From assembly GCF_948329515.1 (NCBI RefSeq), contig NZ_CAOJCN010000013.1, positions 1 through 64,000 on the forward strand: a stretch of DNA of 64,000 bases, written 5' to 3'. The stretch comes from Cohnella rhizoplanae (GTDB lineage Bacteria; Bacillota; Bacilli; Paenibacillales; Paenibacillaceae). Of the stretch, positions 36,255 to 45,072 are shown piece by piece. Each line of letters starts with the position of its first letter. The first letter of the stretch is position 1. Position numbers and translations under genes: made by a program. A model generated the notes under the pieces. The model did not search any database. It had not been told where the DNA came from and saw only the letters and a program-made list of their open reading frames with translations.

Positions 36255-36724
36255 CCCATCCGCCTCCGGTTCTCTCTATATTGTTAATGAGACTAGCATG
36301 TTCGGACAGGCGGATCAAGGGCGCAGGCGGAGAAGAGCAGCTTCGAGCATCGGCGGGAATGGACCCCGGATCCGCTATGCGTCTCAAAATCCATCCAAAC
36401 GGCGAGGTGAAGGACACAGCGGCCGTTTATTTTCTCCGCAAACGGTCCGTGGACCCTCTGCAGCTAAGGATAACGGATCCGCGGTCCGCCAACCCCCGAT
36501 AAACGCTCTATTTTCCCAAAATAACGGATCTACGGTCCGCTTCCCCGCTCGCCAACTCCCCCAGCCTCGCACTCCACCCGCTATCCCGCCCCTCCCCTTG
36601 TACGCGCGGCGACCGCGAGACTTGCGCCGTTCTCGCTCCGCCTGCACCCTTCTGAATGTCCGGCACGTTTAGGGGTATGAATGTACTATAGAGGAATAGC
36701 GGAATGGGAAGGCGGGTTACCGGC
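36255..36724. other. repeat-bearing intergenic region
   Basis: No gene is supported in these 470 bases. ATAACGGATCCGCGGTCCGC (36470-36489) recurs 51 bases later as ATAACGGATCTACGGTCCGC (36521-36540). A related AACGGTCCGTGGACC stands at 36441-36455, and ATTTTC-bearing flanks repeat at 36429 and 36511. These imperfect dyads look like a dispersed intergenic repeat family. The palindrome after hprK shares the core. Confidence 0.5.
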
Positions 36725-37420
36725 ATGGTACGTGTATTGGTGGTGGACGACGAGGCGGGCATCTCGGAGGCGGTAGCGTACGCGCTGCGGCGCGAGGGAT
36801 ACGAGGTCGATACGGCGGCGGACGGCGTGGAGGCGCTGGAAAAGGTAGAGGCGCAGCGGCCCGACGTCATGGTGCTGGACGTGATGATGCCGCGCATGGG
36901 CGGATATGAAGTATGCCGCAAGCTGGAGGGCGGGGACCGTCCGGCCATCCTGCTGCTCACGGTGAAGAACGACATCGTGGACAAAGTGCTGGGGCTCGAA
37001 CTCGGTGCGGATGATTACATGACCAAGCCCTTCGACATCCGCGAACTCATCGCGCGCGTGAAGGCGCTCGCCCGCAGGATGCAGGACCACGTCCCTGCGC
37101 CGGCGACGCCTGCCGATGCCGACACGGTGCGCTTGGGCGCGCTCGCGATCGAGCCGCTCTCGCGGACGGCCCGCGTGGACGGGCATGCGCTCGATCTCAC
37201 GCCCAAGGAGTACGATCTCTTGAAGCTGCTCGCCGCCAATCCGGAGCGGGTCTACACGCGCGAGGCGCTGCTCGACCTCGTGTGGGATATGGACTTCGCG
37301 GGAGGCACGCGGACGGTGGACATCCACGTACAGCGTCTGCGGCGCAAGCTCGGCGAGGCGCAGAGCCTCATCCAGACGGTGTTCGGCGTCGGCTACAAGA
37401 GCGCCAGGCCGGCCGAATGA
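36725..37420 (+). CDS. OmpR-family response regulator
   Basis: 231 aa. Receiver domain (1-115) with the acidic pair Asp8-Asp9, phospho-acceptor Asp52 (VLDVMMPRMGG) and Lys in MTKPFD; winged-helix DNA-binding domain (about 135-228) with LTPKEYDLLKLLAANPERVYTR split over the recognition region. The ATG at 36725 is chosen for the upstream GGAAGGCGGG; another ATG at 36704 lacks a site. The sensor kinase gene starts inside its stop codon. Likely targets are the exported proteins downstream (inference). Confidence 0.93.
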   Translation: MVRVLVVDDEAGISEAVAYALRREGYEVDTAADGVEALEKVEAQRPDVMVLDVMMPRMGGYEVCRKLEGGDRPAILLLTVKNDIVDKVLGLELGADDYMTKPFDIRELIARVKALARRMQDHVPAPATPADADTVRLGALAIEPLSRTARVDGHALDLTPKEYDLLKLLAANPERVYTREALLDLVWDMDFAGGTRTVDIHVQRLRRKLGEAQSLIQTVFGVGYKSARPAE

Positions 37421-38922
37421 GCCGGCGGCGGCGCATACGCATCGGCCTGAAGGGCAAGCTGTCGCTGCTGCTCGCCCTGCTGCTGGCCGCCGTCGTCGCC
37501 GCGCTCAGCGCGCAGGCGCTGTCGGGCATCCGGGACGACCAGCAGGAGCGGCTCGAGCGGACCTTCGCTCGCCAAGCCGAGGCGGCGAATCTGCGCGTGC
37601 GCGAAGCGTTCCTGACGGGCGAACGCGTCGAGGCGAAGCCCTTCATGGAGAAAAACGGGCAGCGGCTCGCCGTCGATCTCGGGGAATTAAGCGGCATGCC
37701 GGTGACGTTATATGATACGGACGGCGTGCTGGCCGGCACGTCGCTGCCGATCCAGCCGCGGACGGACGCCTCGGACGCGCTGGCGTATACCGCCCAGGGC
37801 GTGTCCGCTTATATTACGGAAGGCGATGCACTCTTATACCTTGCCCCTCTGTATAACGCCGATCAGCAGCTCGGCACGGTGCAGTTCCACGCGTCGCTCG
37901 CCGAGCAGAACGCGTTTTACGAACGAATCCGCGACCTGTTCCTGTATGCGGGGCTCGCCGTGCTGGCGGGCGGCTTCCTGATCGGGTACCTCTACGTTCA
38001 CCGTCAGGTCAACGTGATCCGCAGGCTCAACCGGGCCGCCCAGCAGATCGGACGCGGCGATTATCTGTCCCGCCCTCCCGTACGGCGCAGGGACGAGCTG
38101 GGCGAACTGGCCGACGGCATCTACGATATGAGCGGCAGCATCTCTACGTCGGTATCGCAGTTAAACGCCGAGAAGCGCAAGCTCATGGAGGCCATCGCGA
38201 GGCTGAGCGAGCTCGAGCGCCAGCAGAAACAGTTCATCGGCAACATCAGCCACGAGCTGAAGACCCCGCTGACGTCGATCCGCGCCTACGCCGATCTGCT
38301 GGAGATGTACGGCGACGATCCGGAGCTGCTCGCCAAGGCGCGAGAGCGGATCGGCATGGAGGCGGCGCGTCTATATGAGCTGGTCGAGAAGGCGCTGCAG
38401 CTGTCCGCGATGGACGTATACGACTTCGAGACGAGATCCGAACAGGTAGAGCTCGCCCCGCTGCTGAGCGAAGCCGCCGAGCGCATCCGGGTGAAGGCCG
38501 ACGCCGCGGGCATTCGCGTAGAATCGCAGCTTCAAGGCGGCATTGTCTGGGCGGACCCGGACAACCTGATGCATATCGTGCTGAACCTGCTCGACAATGC
38601 GGTGAAGTACAACGTGCCGGGCGGAAAAGTAACGCTGAGCAATCGGCAGGCTTCAGGAGACGACGGGAGTGCGCGAATGATCGTGGAGGTTGCGGATACG
38701 GGCATAGGCATCCCGCCCGAGGCGCAGGCACGCATCTTCGACCCGTTCTTCACGGTGAGCGGGGACCGCTCCCGCGCGACCGGCGGCACCGGACTCGGAC
38801 TGTCGCTCGTCCGCAGCCTCGCCGAGAAGCAGGGCGGCGCGGTGCGGCTCGCGGAGTCCGGGCCGTCCGGCTCCCGGTTCGCCCTCGAGCTGCCCGTCGC
38901 GGCGCCGGCGCGCGAGTCGTAA
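37417..38922 (+). CDS. sensor histidine kinase with HAMP domain
   Basis: 501 aa. Two membrane segments (about 14-34 and 175-193) enclose an extracytoplasmic sensor region of about 140 residues; a HAMP linker (about 194-247), a HisKA domain with phospho-acceptor His279 (FIGNISHELKTPLTSIRAY) and an HATPase domain with N box NLLDNAVKYN, G1 DTGIGIP and G2 GTGLGLSL follow. The start overlaps the response regulator stop by four bases (ATGA), so the pair is coupled. The sensor region is not assigned to a known ligand fold. Confidence 0.93.
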   Translation: MSRRRRIRIGLKGKLSLLLALLLAAVVAALSAQALSGIRDDQQERLERTFARQAEAANLRVREAFLTGERVEAKPFMEKNGQRLAVDLGELSGMPVTLYDTDGVLAGTSLPIQPRTDASDALAYTAQGVSAYITEGDALLYLAPLYNADQQLGTVQFHASLAEQNAFYERIRDLFLYAGLAVLAGGFLIGYLYVHRQVNVIRRLNRAAQQIGRGDYLSRPPVRRRDELGELADGIYDMSGSISTSVSQLNAEKRKLMEAIARLSELERQQKQFIGNISHELKTPLTSIRAYADLLEMYGDDPELLAKARERIGMEAARLYELVEKALQLSAMDVYDFETRSEQVELAPLLSEAAERIRVKADAAGIRVESQLQGGIVWADPDNLMHIVLNLLDNAVKYNVPGGKVTLSNRQASGDDGSARMIVEVADTGIGIPPEAQARIFDPFFTVSGDRSRATGGTGLGLSLVRSLAEKQGGAVRLAESGPSGSRFALELPVAAPARES

Positions 38923-38946
38923 ACGGCGCTCCGAAATGTTTACAAC

Positions 38947-38992
38947 TTCGATACATGCCGGATATGGCTTCGATATATCACGATTCTATACT
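38947..38992 (+). promoter_or_regulatory. direct repeats upstream of the exported-protein genes
   Basis: TTCGATACAT (38947-38956) and TTCGATATAT (38969-38978) repeat at a 22-base interval, two helical turns, just before a TATACT (38987-38992) that could be a -10 box. OmpR-type regulators often bind such direct repeats in place of a -35 box, so this may be the target of the two-component system upstream. Confidence 0.35.
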
Positions 38993-39090
38993 GATCTCAA
39001 GACAGGGACGACGGACGCAGGGCAGCGCGGTATGAGCGCCTCGCTGCAGCTGCTCCCTGGCGAGATCCATCTCAGTCAGGAGGACCTGTC

Positions 39091-40302
39091 ATGCCGAACA
39101 AAAAAGGAGAGATTGCCGTTAAGCTGACGCTGTTGCTCACGCTCGCGTTTGAACTGACGGCCTGCAGCGCCAAGAACGGCGAGCCGGTCCCCGTCGCATC
39201 CGGCGCGGAAGCCGGCGGGACGGACGGACCGGCGGCGCCGGGCGCCGACGGCGGCAAGCGCAAGCTGACCGTCGTGAGGGAGACGGACGCGCCGAAGCGC
39301 ACGGAAGTCGCGATCGACCGCATCCACCGTATCGAGGGCGCCTCCATCGACGCGTGGCTGTCCGACGACGCCGTGCGGATCACGACGACGAAGCGGTTGT
39401 CGCCCGGCACGGAGACGGAAGAGGCGAAGTACAGCTACACGACAGAGACCGTCAATCTGCTCGACGACGCGCGCAGCGCCGACCGACAGGCCGATGCAGA
39501 CCGCAGCAAGGCCGCGCTCGTCAAGGAGACGCCGTCGCCGGACGGCAAGTTCGCCTTCGTGCAGCAGTGGAAGGATCACTATACCGCTCGCAACTTCGTC
39601 AAGAACGTCGCCTCGGGGGACATGATCGAGATCAAGGCCGCCAATTACATCGAGTCGGGCGGTTGGCTGGACGCCGACACTTACGTGCTCGCCGCAGGCG
39701 CCATGGACGGACGCGGCGACGTACTGGTCATCGAGACCGACGGAACCGTGTCGAAAATGGAGCTCGACGACCCGCAGATCGAAATGTTCGCGAAGTTCAC
39801 GGCGTCCCGCGGCAGCGTCTACTATACGGACCAGGCGCAGAACCTCAAGGCGGTGGCCTACGGGACCGCCACGAAGCCGACGCTGCTGGCCTCCGGCGTC
39901 ACGGGCTTCGAGATCGCGCCGGACGGCGCCAGAATCGCCGTAACGACGGCGGACGGTACGGACGGCACCGGCGAGAAGCTGCTTCTGTATGGCGCCGATG
40001 GCCGCACCCAAGGCTCGGCGGCGATCGGCAAAGGCGATCTGATCCCTTATATGAGCTGGTCCGCGGATGCCTCCAAGCTGGCCTTCGCCGTATACGCGGA
40101 GGACCGCAGCGGCATGAACGGCGTCTACCTGTTCGACGCGGCCTCGGGTATCGTAGTACCCGTCGTCCCGAACGCTTTTCCCCAGTATCCGCTCAGCTGG
40201 AACCCCTCCGGCACGCGACTTGGCGTGACGGCGGCGGGCAAGGGCGACCTGCCCGCCACGGAGATCATCGATTTTAAAACCCAAACCCAACAAACCCCTT
40301 AA
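39091..40302 (+). CDS. TolB-like beta-propeller lipoprotein
   Basis: 403 aa. Signal peptide with lipobox LTAC (Cys25), a short Ala/Gly linker, then a beta-propeller with blade motifs of the TolB/WD type, such as ETPSPDGKFAFVQQW, MSWSADASKLAFAVYAEDRS and LSWNPSGTRLGVTAAG. In Firmicutes such lipoproteins are surface-exposed and their partners are usually unknown. GTCAGGAGG precedes the ATG. It follows the sensor kinase gene by 168 bases and precedes the stalk-domain gene by 13 bases, suggesting an operon of three exported proteins. Confidence 0.85.
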   Translation: MPNKKGEIAVKLTLLLTLAFELTACSAKNGEPVPVASGAEAGGTDGPAAPGADGGKRKLTVVRETDAPKRTEVAIDRIHRIEGASIDAWLSDDAVRITTTKRLSPGTETEEAKYSYTTETVNLLDDARSADRQADADRSKAALVKETPSPDGKFAFVQQWKDHYTARNFVKNVASGDMIEIKAANYIESGGWLDADTYVLAAGAMDGRGDVLVIETDGTVSKMELDDPQIEMFAKFTASRGSVYYTDQAQNLKAVAYGTATKPTLLASGVTGFEIAPDGARIAVTTADGTDGTGEKLLLYGADGRTQGSAAIGKGDLIPYMSWSADASKLAFAVYAEDRSGMNGVYLFDAASGIVVPVVPNAFPQYPLSWNPSGTRLGVTAAGKGDLPATEIIDFKTQTQQTP

Positions 40303-40315
40303 GGAGATGGAATAA

Positions 40316-41416
40316 ATGAAAAACAACATGATGAAGAAATCGGTACTCGGCGCAATGGTGCTCGGCATGACGGTCACGGGCGCGGCAGGCGTATACGCAG
40401 GCACGAACATGCAGAAGATCACGGCTTATCTGAACGGCGACATCGGCATCAAGGTGAACGGATCCGCTTATGTCCCGACGGATGCGAGCGGCGGCAAGCT
40501 CACCCCGATCACGTATCACGACACGACGTACCTCCCGGTGCGCGCGCTGGCCGGCGCCTTGGACGTACAGCTGACCTTCGATCCCAAGACCAATCAGGTC
40601 GTGATCACCACCAAGGCGCCTCAAGCGGCCGATCTGGCCAGCATCGGCTACACCTCTGCGCAAATCAAGGAGATTCAGGCGGCATTCGCGGCATTCGACG
40701 GCTTCACGACGCCATACATGCCGACGCTGATGGCTTCGAACGATACGTACAAGCAAGCGTCCGCGACCGGCGACGGCGTGAACTTCGTTTTCTCGCATAT
40801 GATCGTAAACGTGTCTCCTCGCGACTATTCTTTCGATTACGAGGGCACGAACGTGACCTTGTCGAACGGCGTCCAGGCCAAGTGGTATAAGCCGTCCGAC
40901 ACCGACATGCTGACCTTCAAGCTCGACGACCGATTCGTGACGATCAGCTCTATGGACGGCGCGCTGTCGAAGGCGCAGCTCGAGAAAATCGCAGTCGGCG
41001 TTGCCAAGCAATCCGACAGCACGGCCGGTCTGGCCATCGTCTCCTATAGCGATTCGCAGTTCAAAGCCATCAAGGACGCCTTCGCGGGCTTCGACGGCTT
41101 CACGACGCCTTATGCGCCGACGCTCATGGCCGGCAACGACACCTTCAAGCAAGCCGCGGCAACCGGCGACGGCGTGAACTTCCTCTTCTCTCACATGACC
41201 GTCGGCGTGTCGCCGCGCGATTACTCGGACGGCTACGACAGCACCAAGGTGACCCTGTCCAACGGCGTTCAGGCCAAGTGGTACAAACCGGCCAGCACCG
41301 CCATGCTCGGCTTTAAGCTAGATGACCGGTTCGTGACGATCAGCTCCGCGGACGGCGCGCTGACGAATGCGCAGATCGAGAAGATCGCGGTCGGCGTAGC
41401 GAAACTCAACAAATAA
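40316..41416 (+). CDS. exported copper-amine-oxidase-N (stalk) domain protein with internal duplication
   Basis: 366 aa with a signal peptide (about 1-28, ending VYA). A copper-amine-oxidase N-terminal-like (stalk) domain covers about 30-100; it includes VNGSAYVPTDAS and LPVRALAGALDVQLTFDPKT. No oxidase domain follows. Instead a unit of about 130 residues occurs twice (about 105-237 and 242-366). Both contain FDGFTTPY, ATGDGVNF, LSNGVQAKWYKP and LDDRFVTISS. I do not recognise the repeated domain. The duplication is old enough for clear divergence but keeps collinearity. RBS AAGGAG. It lies between two lipoprotein genes and probably acts outside the cell. Confidence 0.88.
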   Translation: MKNNMMKKSVLGAMVLGMTVTGAAGVYAGTNMQKITAYLNGDIGIKVNGSAYVPTDASGGKLTPITYHDTTYLPVRALAGALDVQLTFDPKTNQVVITTKAPQAADLASIGYTSAQIKEIQAAFAAFDGFTTPYMPTLMASNDTYKQASATGDGVNFVFSHMIVNVSPRDYSFDYEGTNVTLSNGVQAKWYKPSDTDMLTFKLDDRFVTISSMDGALSKAQLEKIAVGVAKQSDSTAGLAIVSYSDSQFKAIKDAFAGFDGFTTPYAPTLMAGNDTFKQAAATGDGVNFLFSHMTVGVSPRDYSDGYDSTKVTLSNGVQAKWYKPASTAMLGFKLDDRFVTISSADGALTNAQIEKIAVGVAKLNK

Positions 41417-41431
41417 GGAGGAGGCCCCATC

Positions 41432-42130
41432 ATGAGGGTATCGTTTAAAAAGGCATCCTACGGCTTCGCCCTGGCAAGCGTGCTCGTGCTGGCAGCTTGC
41501 AACTCGGCCGGCGCGGACGCCTCGTCCGGCAACGGCGCGCCTAGCGCGTCTCCATCGGCTTCGGCTCCCGCTTCCGCTTCGCCATCGGCATCGGCCGGCA
41601 GCGGGACCGACGCTTCCGCCTCCCCGTCGGGCGGCGCATCCGCGAGCGCCTCGGCTCCGGCTTCGTCTTCCGCCGCGCCGACCAAGATCTCCGCCGAGGT
41701 CGCCGCTCAGATCAAAGAGCTGATGAAGCTCGCCAAGGAGGGCAAGGCGCCCGGCATCCCGTACGTCGTCCACGATTCACTGATCGACGACGTGAAGGAC
41801 GATTGGGGCAAGCCCGACTCGGACGATATGGCGGGCAAAGGCTTCTACGCCGTCTACGGCAAGCACCACGCCGTGTTCGGCTACAACAAGGGTAGCCAGC
41901 TCTTCGACATCCGCTCGAGCGACGCCAAGCTGCAGAAGCTGACGCTGCTGCAGATCGAGCAAGCGCTCGGCAAGCCGTCTTCGACGACCAAGAATGGCGA
42001 CGACACGATCTATGTCTATGAGACGGGCAAGGAATTTCAGCTGAAGTTCGTCATTCCGAAGTCCACGGGCAAAGTCGATCATATCTCCGTTTTCTCGAAG
42101 ACGGGCTCGCACAACAATATGGCCGGATAA
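41432..42130 (+). CDS. YjgB-like (DUF4309) lipoprotein
   Basis: 232 aa. Lipobox LAAC with Cys23, then an extreme Ser/Ala/Pro linker (about 28-88), then a DUF4309/YjgB-type domain. The hallmarks are HDSLIDDVKDDWGKPDS, KGFYAVYGKHHAVFGYNKGS and the end VDHISVFSKTG. The function of the domain is not known. AAGGAGGAGG precedes the ATG, 15 bases after the stalk-domain gene, and a bidirectional terminator follows. Probably the last gene of the operon starting at 39091. Confidence 0.87.
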   Translation: MRVSFKKASYGFALASVLVLAACNSAGADASSGNGAPSASPSASAPASASPSASAGSGTDASASPSGGASASASAPASSSAAPTKISAEVAAQIKELMKLAKEGKAPGIPYVVHDSLIDDVKDDWGKPDSDDMAGKGFYAVYGKHHAVFGYNKGSQLFDIRSSDAKLQKLTLLQIEQALGKPSSTTKNGDDTIYVYETGKEFQLKFVIPKSTGKVDHISVFSKTGSHNNMAG

Positions 42131-42155
42131 AGACGCTAGGCGGCGAGTTTTACGA

Positions 42156-42194
42156 AAGAAAAGAGGCGGCCGATTCTCCGGCTGCCTCTTTTCT
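42156..42194. terminator. bidirectional Rho-independent terminator
   Basis: GAAAAGAGGCGGCCG pairs with CGGCTGCCTCTTTTC around a short loop (one G-U pair), with A-rich and T-rich flanks on both sides. It lies between convergent genes and can serve both. Confidence 0.75.
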
Positions 42195-42210
42195 ACGCGA
42201 AGAGAGCTAT

Positions 42211-43782
42211 TTATTGAATTCCCAGTCCGCTGCTTACGTATCCGGACACGGTGTTGACCAGGGATAAACCCGAAGCGGTTGCCGAATAGACCAACAGCAG
42301 CCGCGTTTCCTTGGTTACGGGGATCGCTAGCCCTTCCGTAATGCCCGAGCCGACGGTCCCGATGGGGATGATGCCCGTCAGCGGTGGAGACATGGTGACG
42401 ACGGCGCCGGGTATGGCCGTAAAGACGTTGTCCGGCGTCGTGGATGCATAGAGCTGTGCGGTGACCGTCACGGTCGAGCCCACGAGGTTAAGCGCGTTGG
42501 CCGTGCTGAAGTACCCGCTCAGCGATGTGATCGTCCCGTCTCTCGGAACGCTGAACGCATAATTCACGTCTGCGCCGCCGCTGCCTGTCAGATCGATTGT
42601 ATTGCCTACGGCACCGGGCGTGGCAGCCGACTTGCCGAAGCCGATCATTCCGCCGCTGCCGGATAATCCGCCGGCCGTTGTCGTCAAAGCGACCGGCGTG
42701 CCTGAAGAGAAGGGGATGATGGCGCTTGCCCCCGCGGGGCCGGCCGGACCCATCGGACCGGCGGGGCCGACGGGGCCTGCGGGACCGATGGGACCTGCAG
42801 GGCCGACTGCACCCGCGGTACCGGCGGGGCCGGCAGGGCCAGCGGGGCCGATTGGACCGGCTGGACCGGCTGGACCCACGGTACCGGCGGGGCCGGCAGG
42901 GCCTGCGGGACCGGCAGGGCCGGATGGGCCCGCGGTACCTGCTGGGCCTGCCGCGCCTGCGCTGCCCGTATCGCCTTTATCGCCTTTGGCCGCGAGCAGC
43001 TTGTAGTCTGTCGAGACATTCGGCGTTCCAGTCGGCGCGGCCTTTAACGTGATATAAGTCGAGCCCTCGTATAAGACGACTTGGTCTTTAGCATAACCGG
43101 ATGCGGCCGTTCCGCTGTACGCGACTGCGCCGTTCAGACCGACGCCGTTAGCGCCTGCAGGTCCTGTAGGTCCTGCAGGTCCCGCTGGTCCGGCTGGACC
43201 AGAAGAACCGGCAGAGCCTGATGCGCCCGCGGGGCCCGCCGGACCAGCCGGACCTTGTGCGCCCGTTTCTCCCTTTGGTCCTTGCGCGCCCGGCTCACCC
43301 TGTGGTCCCGACCCGCTTGACCCGCCCGCCGCGTCGCCGAAGGTCAGCTGTACGGTCTGCGTCTTCTGGTTCCATCCGACCTGCGCGCCGAATGCGCTCG
43401 CGAACAACCGGACCGGAATCAGCACGCGGCCGTCCTTCACCTCGGCCGGCGCATCGAGCGCCACCGTCCGGACTTCTGCTCCTTCTTTTATGGTCGCCAT
43501 GCGCGCACCCGCCACGACGGTCACCTTCACGCCGTCCTTCACGGCGGTTACGGTCCGCGTAGCCTGATCCCAACTAACGCTCGCGCCGAGCGTGTCGTTA
43601 ATATCCTTCATCGGCACCAGTACGGTATTCTTCACGAGAATAGGCGACACCTGGTACTTCACATTGCTGCCATTCACGTTCAGGGAAATGCCGCCACCCG
43701 TGGCGGCGCCCGCAGGAGCGGCTACCAGACTCGCTGCGAGCAAAAGCAGGCTCCCGGCGGTGGCTGACTTCTTTTTTAACAC
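42211..43782 (-). CDS. exosporium-type collagen-like protein with stalk domain and BclB C-terminal domain
   Basis: 523 aa in five parts: signal peptide (1-28); copper-amine-oxidase-N/stalk domain (about 30-150, with LVPMKDINDTLGASVSWDQA and LIPVRLFASAFGAQVGWN); Gly-x-Pro collagen repeats (about 160-212); a small beta insert (about 216-265, VVLYEGSTYITLKAAPTGTP); more collagen (about 267-352); and a C-terminal domain matching BclB exosporium glycoproteins (about 356-523, LSGSGGMIGFGKSA to the end). BclB-type proteins are filaments on the spore surface. The GTG at 43782 is chosen because AAGGAGG lies seven bases upstream; an ATG at 43788 is too close to it. The stalk domain and export signal are unusual for BclB proteins. 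Confidence 0.88.
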   Translation of the reverse strand: MLKKKSATAGSLLLLAASLVAAPAGAATGGGISLNVNGSNVKYQVSPILVKNTVLVPMKDINDTLGASVSWDQATRTVTAVKDGVKVTVVAGARMATIKEGAEVRTVALDAPAEVKDGRVLIPVRLFASAFGAQVGWNQKTQTVQLTFGDAAGGSSGSGPQGEPGAQGPKGETGAQGPAGPAGPAGASGSAGSSGPAGPAGPAGPTGPAGANGVGLNGAVAYSGTAASGYAKDQVVLYEGSTYITLKAAPTGTPNVSTDYKLLAAKGDKGDTGSAGAAGPAGTAGPSGPAGPAGPAGPAGTVGPAGPAGPIGPAGPAGPAGTAGAVGPAGPIGPAGPVGPAGPMGPAGPAGASAIIPFSSGTPVALTTTAGGLSGSGGMIGFGKSAATPGAVGNTIDLTGSGGADVNYAFSVPRDGTITSLSGYFSTANALNLVGSTVTVTAQLYASTTPDNVFTAIPGAVVTMSPPLTGIIPIGTVGSGITEGLAIPVTKETRLLLVYSATASGLSLVNTVSGYVSSGLGIQ

Positions 43783-43896
43783 TTGCATTCCTCCTTGAGC
43801 AATAGGATGGATGAGGCGACCAGATTTGACACAACCCGGTTAATCTTAACGTAATGGTTGTACCCTGCCCCTCCCAGCGCTCAAACACAAAAATCG

Positions 43897-43940
43897 ACAA
43901 AAACACAAAAAGGATCAAGCGCCTATCGTGCTTGGTCCTT
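43897..43940 (-). terminator. Rho-independent terminator
   Basis: On the minus strand AAGGACCAAGC pairs with GCTTGATCCTT (one G-U pair) and is followed by TTTTGTGTTTTTG. It ends the small operon at 43960-45066. Confidence 0.7.
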
Positions 43941-43959
43941 TGTTAGAACGGTACGGTGG

Positions 43960-44409
43960 TTATTTGCCTGCCGCAGCGGCGCTCATCTTCGTTGCCTTCC
44001 CCCACCGATCCCCCGGCTTCCGCACGATCTGCGCGTAGATGTAGGGCCATGGAACGGTGGCGGCGACGACCGCGCCCAGCGCGCAGGAGAATACGGTCTC
44101 GGAGATCGGGTCGGTCATCTGGCCGGAGGACCATGCCGGGAGTGCCACGATCAGCAGCCAGATGGACTTCCACAGCATCTCCCATAGCAGCACGGGCAGC
44201 ATGCGCAGCGGGTAACGCAGTCCAAGCAGTGCCAGCAAGCTCAAGGCCGCCTGCATACATGCGACTACGCCATCCATCAGTTCTCTTTGCGGATCCGGAT
44301 GAATCATCTGCCGGATGAAGTCCGGCCACATAAATACGCCAAGTCCAACGGCAATAAAGAGGTAACCGGCTCTCAGCAGATAAAGGCGAAACAGCGATAT
44401 CTCGTTCAA
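43960..44409 (-). CDS. small membrane protein, four TM segments
   Basis: About 149 aa from a TTG at 44409, which has AGGAG eight bases upstream and gives a start like LNEISLFRLYLLRAGYL; a GTG at 44463 would add 18 residues, is preceded only by a distant AAGGA, and would have to read through a run of eight G. Four hydrophobic segments alternate with short loops; WEMLWKSIWLL and the C-terminal PGDRWG are recognisable landmarks. The family is known to me only as uncharacterised membrane proteins. It lies downstream of a coiled-coil membrane protein and an ArsR-like regulator, probably one operon. Confidence 0.78.
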   Translation of the reverse strand: MNEISLFRLYLLRAGYLFIAVGLGVFMWPDFIRQMIHPDPQRELMDGVVACMQAALSLLALLGLRYPLRMLPVLLWEMLWKSIWLLIVALPAWSSGQMTDPISETVFSCALGAVVAATVPWPYIYAQIVRKPGDRWGKATKMSAAAAGK

Positions 44410-44466
44410 GTGGGCAGCTCCTATTCTCTTGGGGGGGGCCGCGAGCCTCTCGGCTCCGGTCACGCT

Positions 44467-44724
44467 CTAATCGACTTCCTTCAGTACCTTCTCAATCGCG
44501 CCGACCCGTATTTTTATCTCGGAGAGCGAGGACTCGATCGATGCGAGCGCGGCCGCAGCCTCCGATTGTCCCGCGACGGCCATTTCCGCTACCTTCCGGT
44601 ACGCCTCCTCATTGGCATAACGCAGCTTCGCTTGTTTGACGGCCGCGTAGTACCGCATGCCGAAAATGAGCAATAACGCGGCAAACGGCAAGCAAATCGT
44701 AAAAACATACATACCTCCGGACAT
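44467..44724 (-). CDS. small single-TM protein with C-terminal coiled coil
   Basis: 85 aa. A membrane segment (about 6-24) is followed by a heptad-like region to the end (LASIESSLSEIKIRVGAIEK). AGAGGTG precedes the ATG by five bases. It starts nine bases after the ArsR-like gene stop. Not recognised as a named family; similar small proteins are found beside ArsR/PadR-type regulators with membrane-stress functions, but no function is claimed. Confidence 0.75.
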   Translation of the reverse strand: MSGGMYVFTICLPFAALLLIFGMRYYAAVKQAKLRYANEEAYRKVAEMAVAGQSEAAAALASIESSLSEIKIRVGAIEKVLKEVD

Positions 44725-44733
44725 AGTACACCT

Positions 44734-45066
44734 CTACTGTTCAGAATGGGCGGTCAGTGACTTCGCTGCCTGCGCGATGGTCGCGGGCGTGAGTTCAAGG
44801 CCGAAGTCGGTTACTTCGAAATAATTCAGCGCTTTGCCGTCGGGAGAGAGCTCGAGCTGGCTGACGACCAGGCCTGCAGCCTCCAGCTTCTGAAGGTGCA
44901 GGTGAAGCAGCGGGCGGCTGATCCCGATCTCGCGGGCAAGCTGACTGACATAGTTGCGTCCGCCGGTCGCCAGCGTGGCGACGATCCGCAGCCTGTGCGG
45001 GTTGGCCAGCGCCGCCAGCATTGCGAGTACCTCGTCTCCTCCTGTGTTTTTATAATTGTTTATCAT
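44734..45066 (-). CDS. ArsR-like winged-helix regulator
   Basis: About 110 aa. Winged helix-turn-helix with LAALANPHRLRIVATLATGG and the recognition region ISRPLLHLHLQKLEAAGLVV; no CxC metal site is seen. The ATG at 45066 is about where transcription should begin for the promoter at 45073-45101, so the mRNA would be leaderless. The alternative ATG at 45021 has GAGG eight bases upstream and would give 95 aa but loses the usual DEVLAML lead-in of this family. It probably controls its own operon with the two small membrane proteins downstream. Confidence 0.85.
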   Translation of the reverse strand: MINNYKNTGGDEVLAMLAALANPHRLRIVATLATGGRNYVSQLAREIGISRPLLHLHLQKLEAAGLVVSQLELSPDGKALNYFEVTDFGLELTPATIAQAAKSLTAHSEQ

Positions 45067-45072
45067 GTGTAA

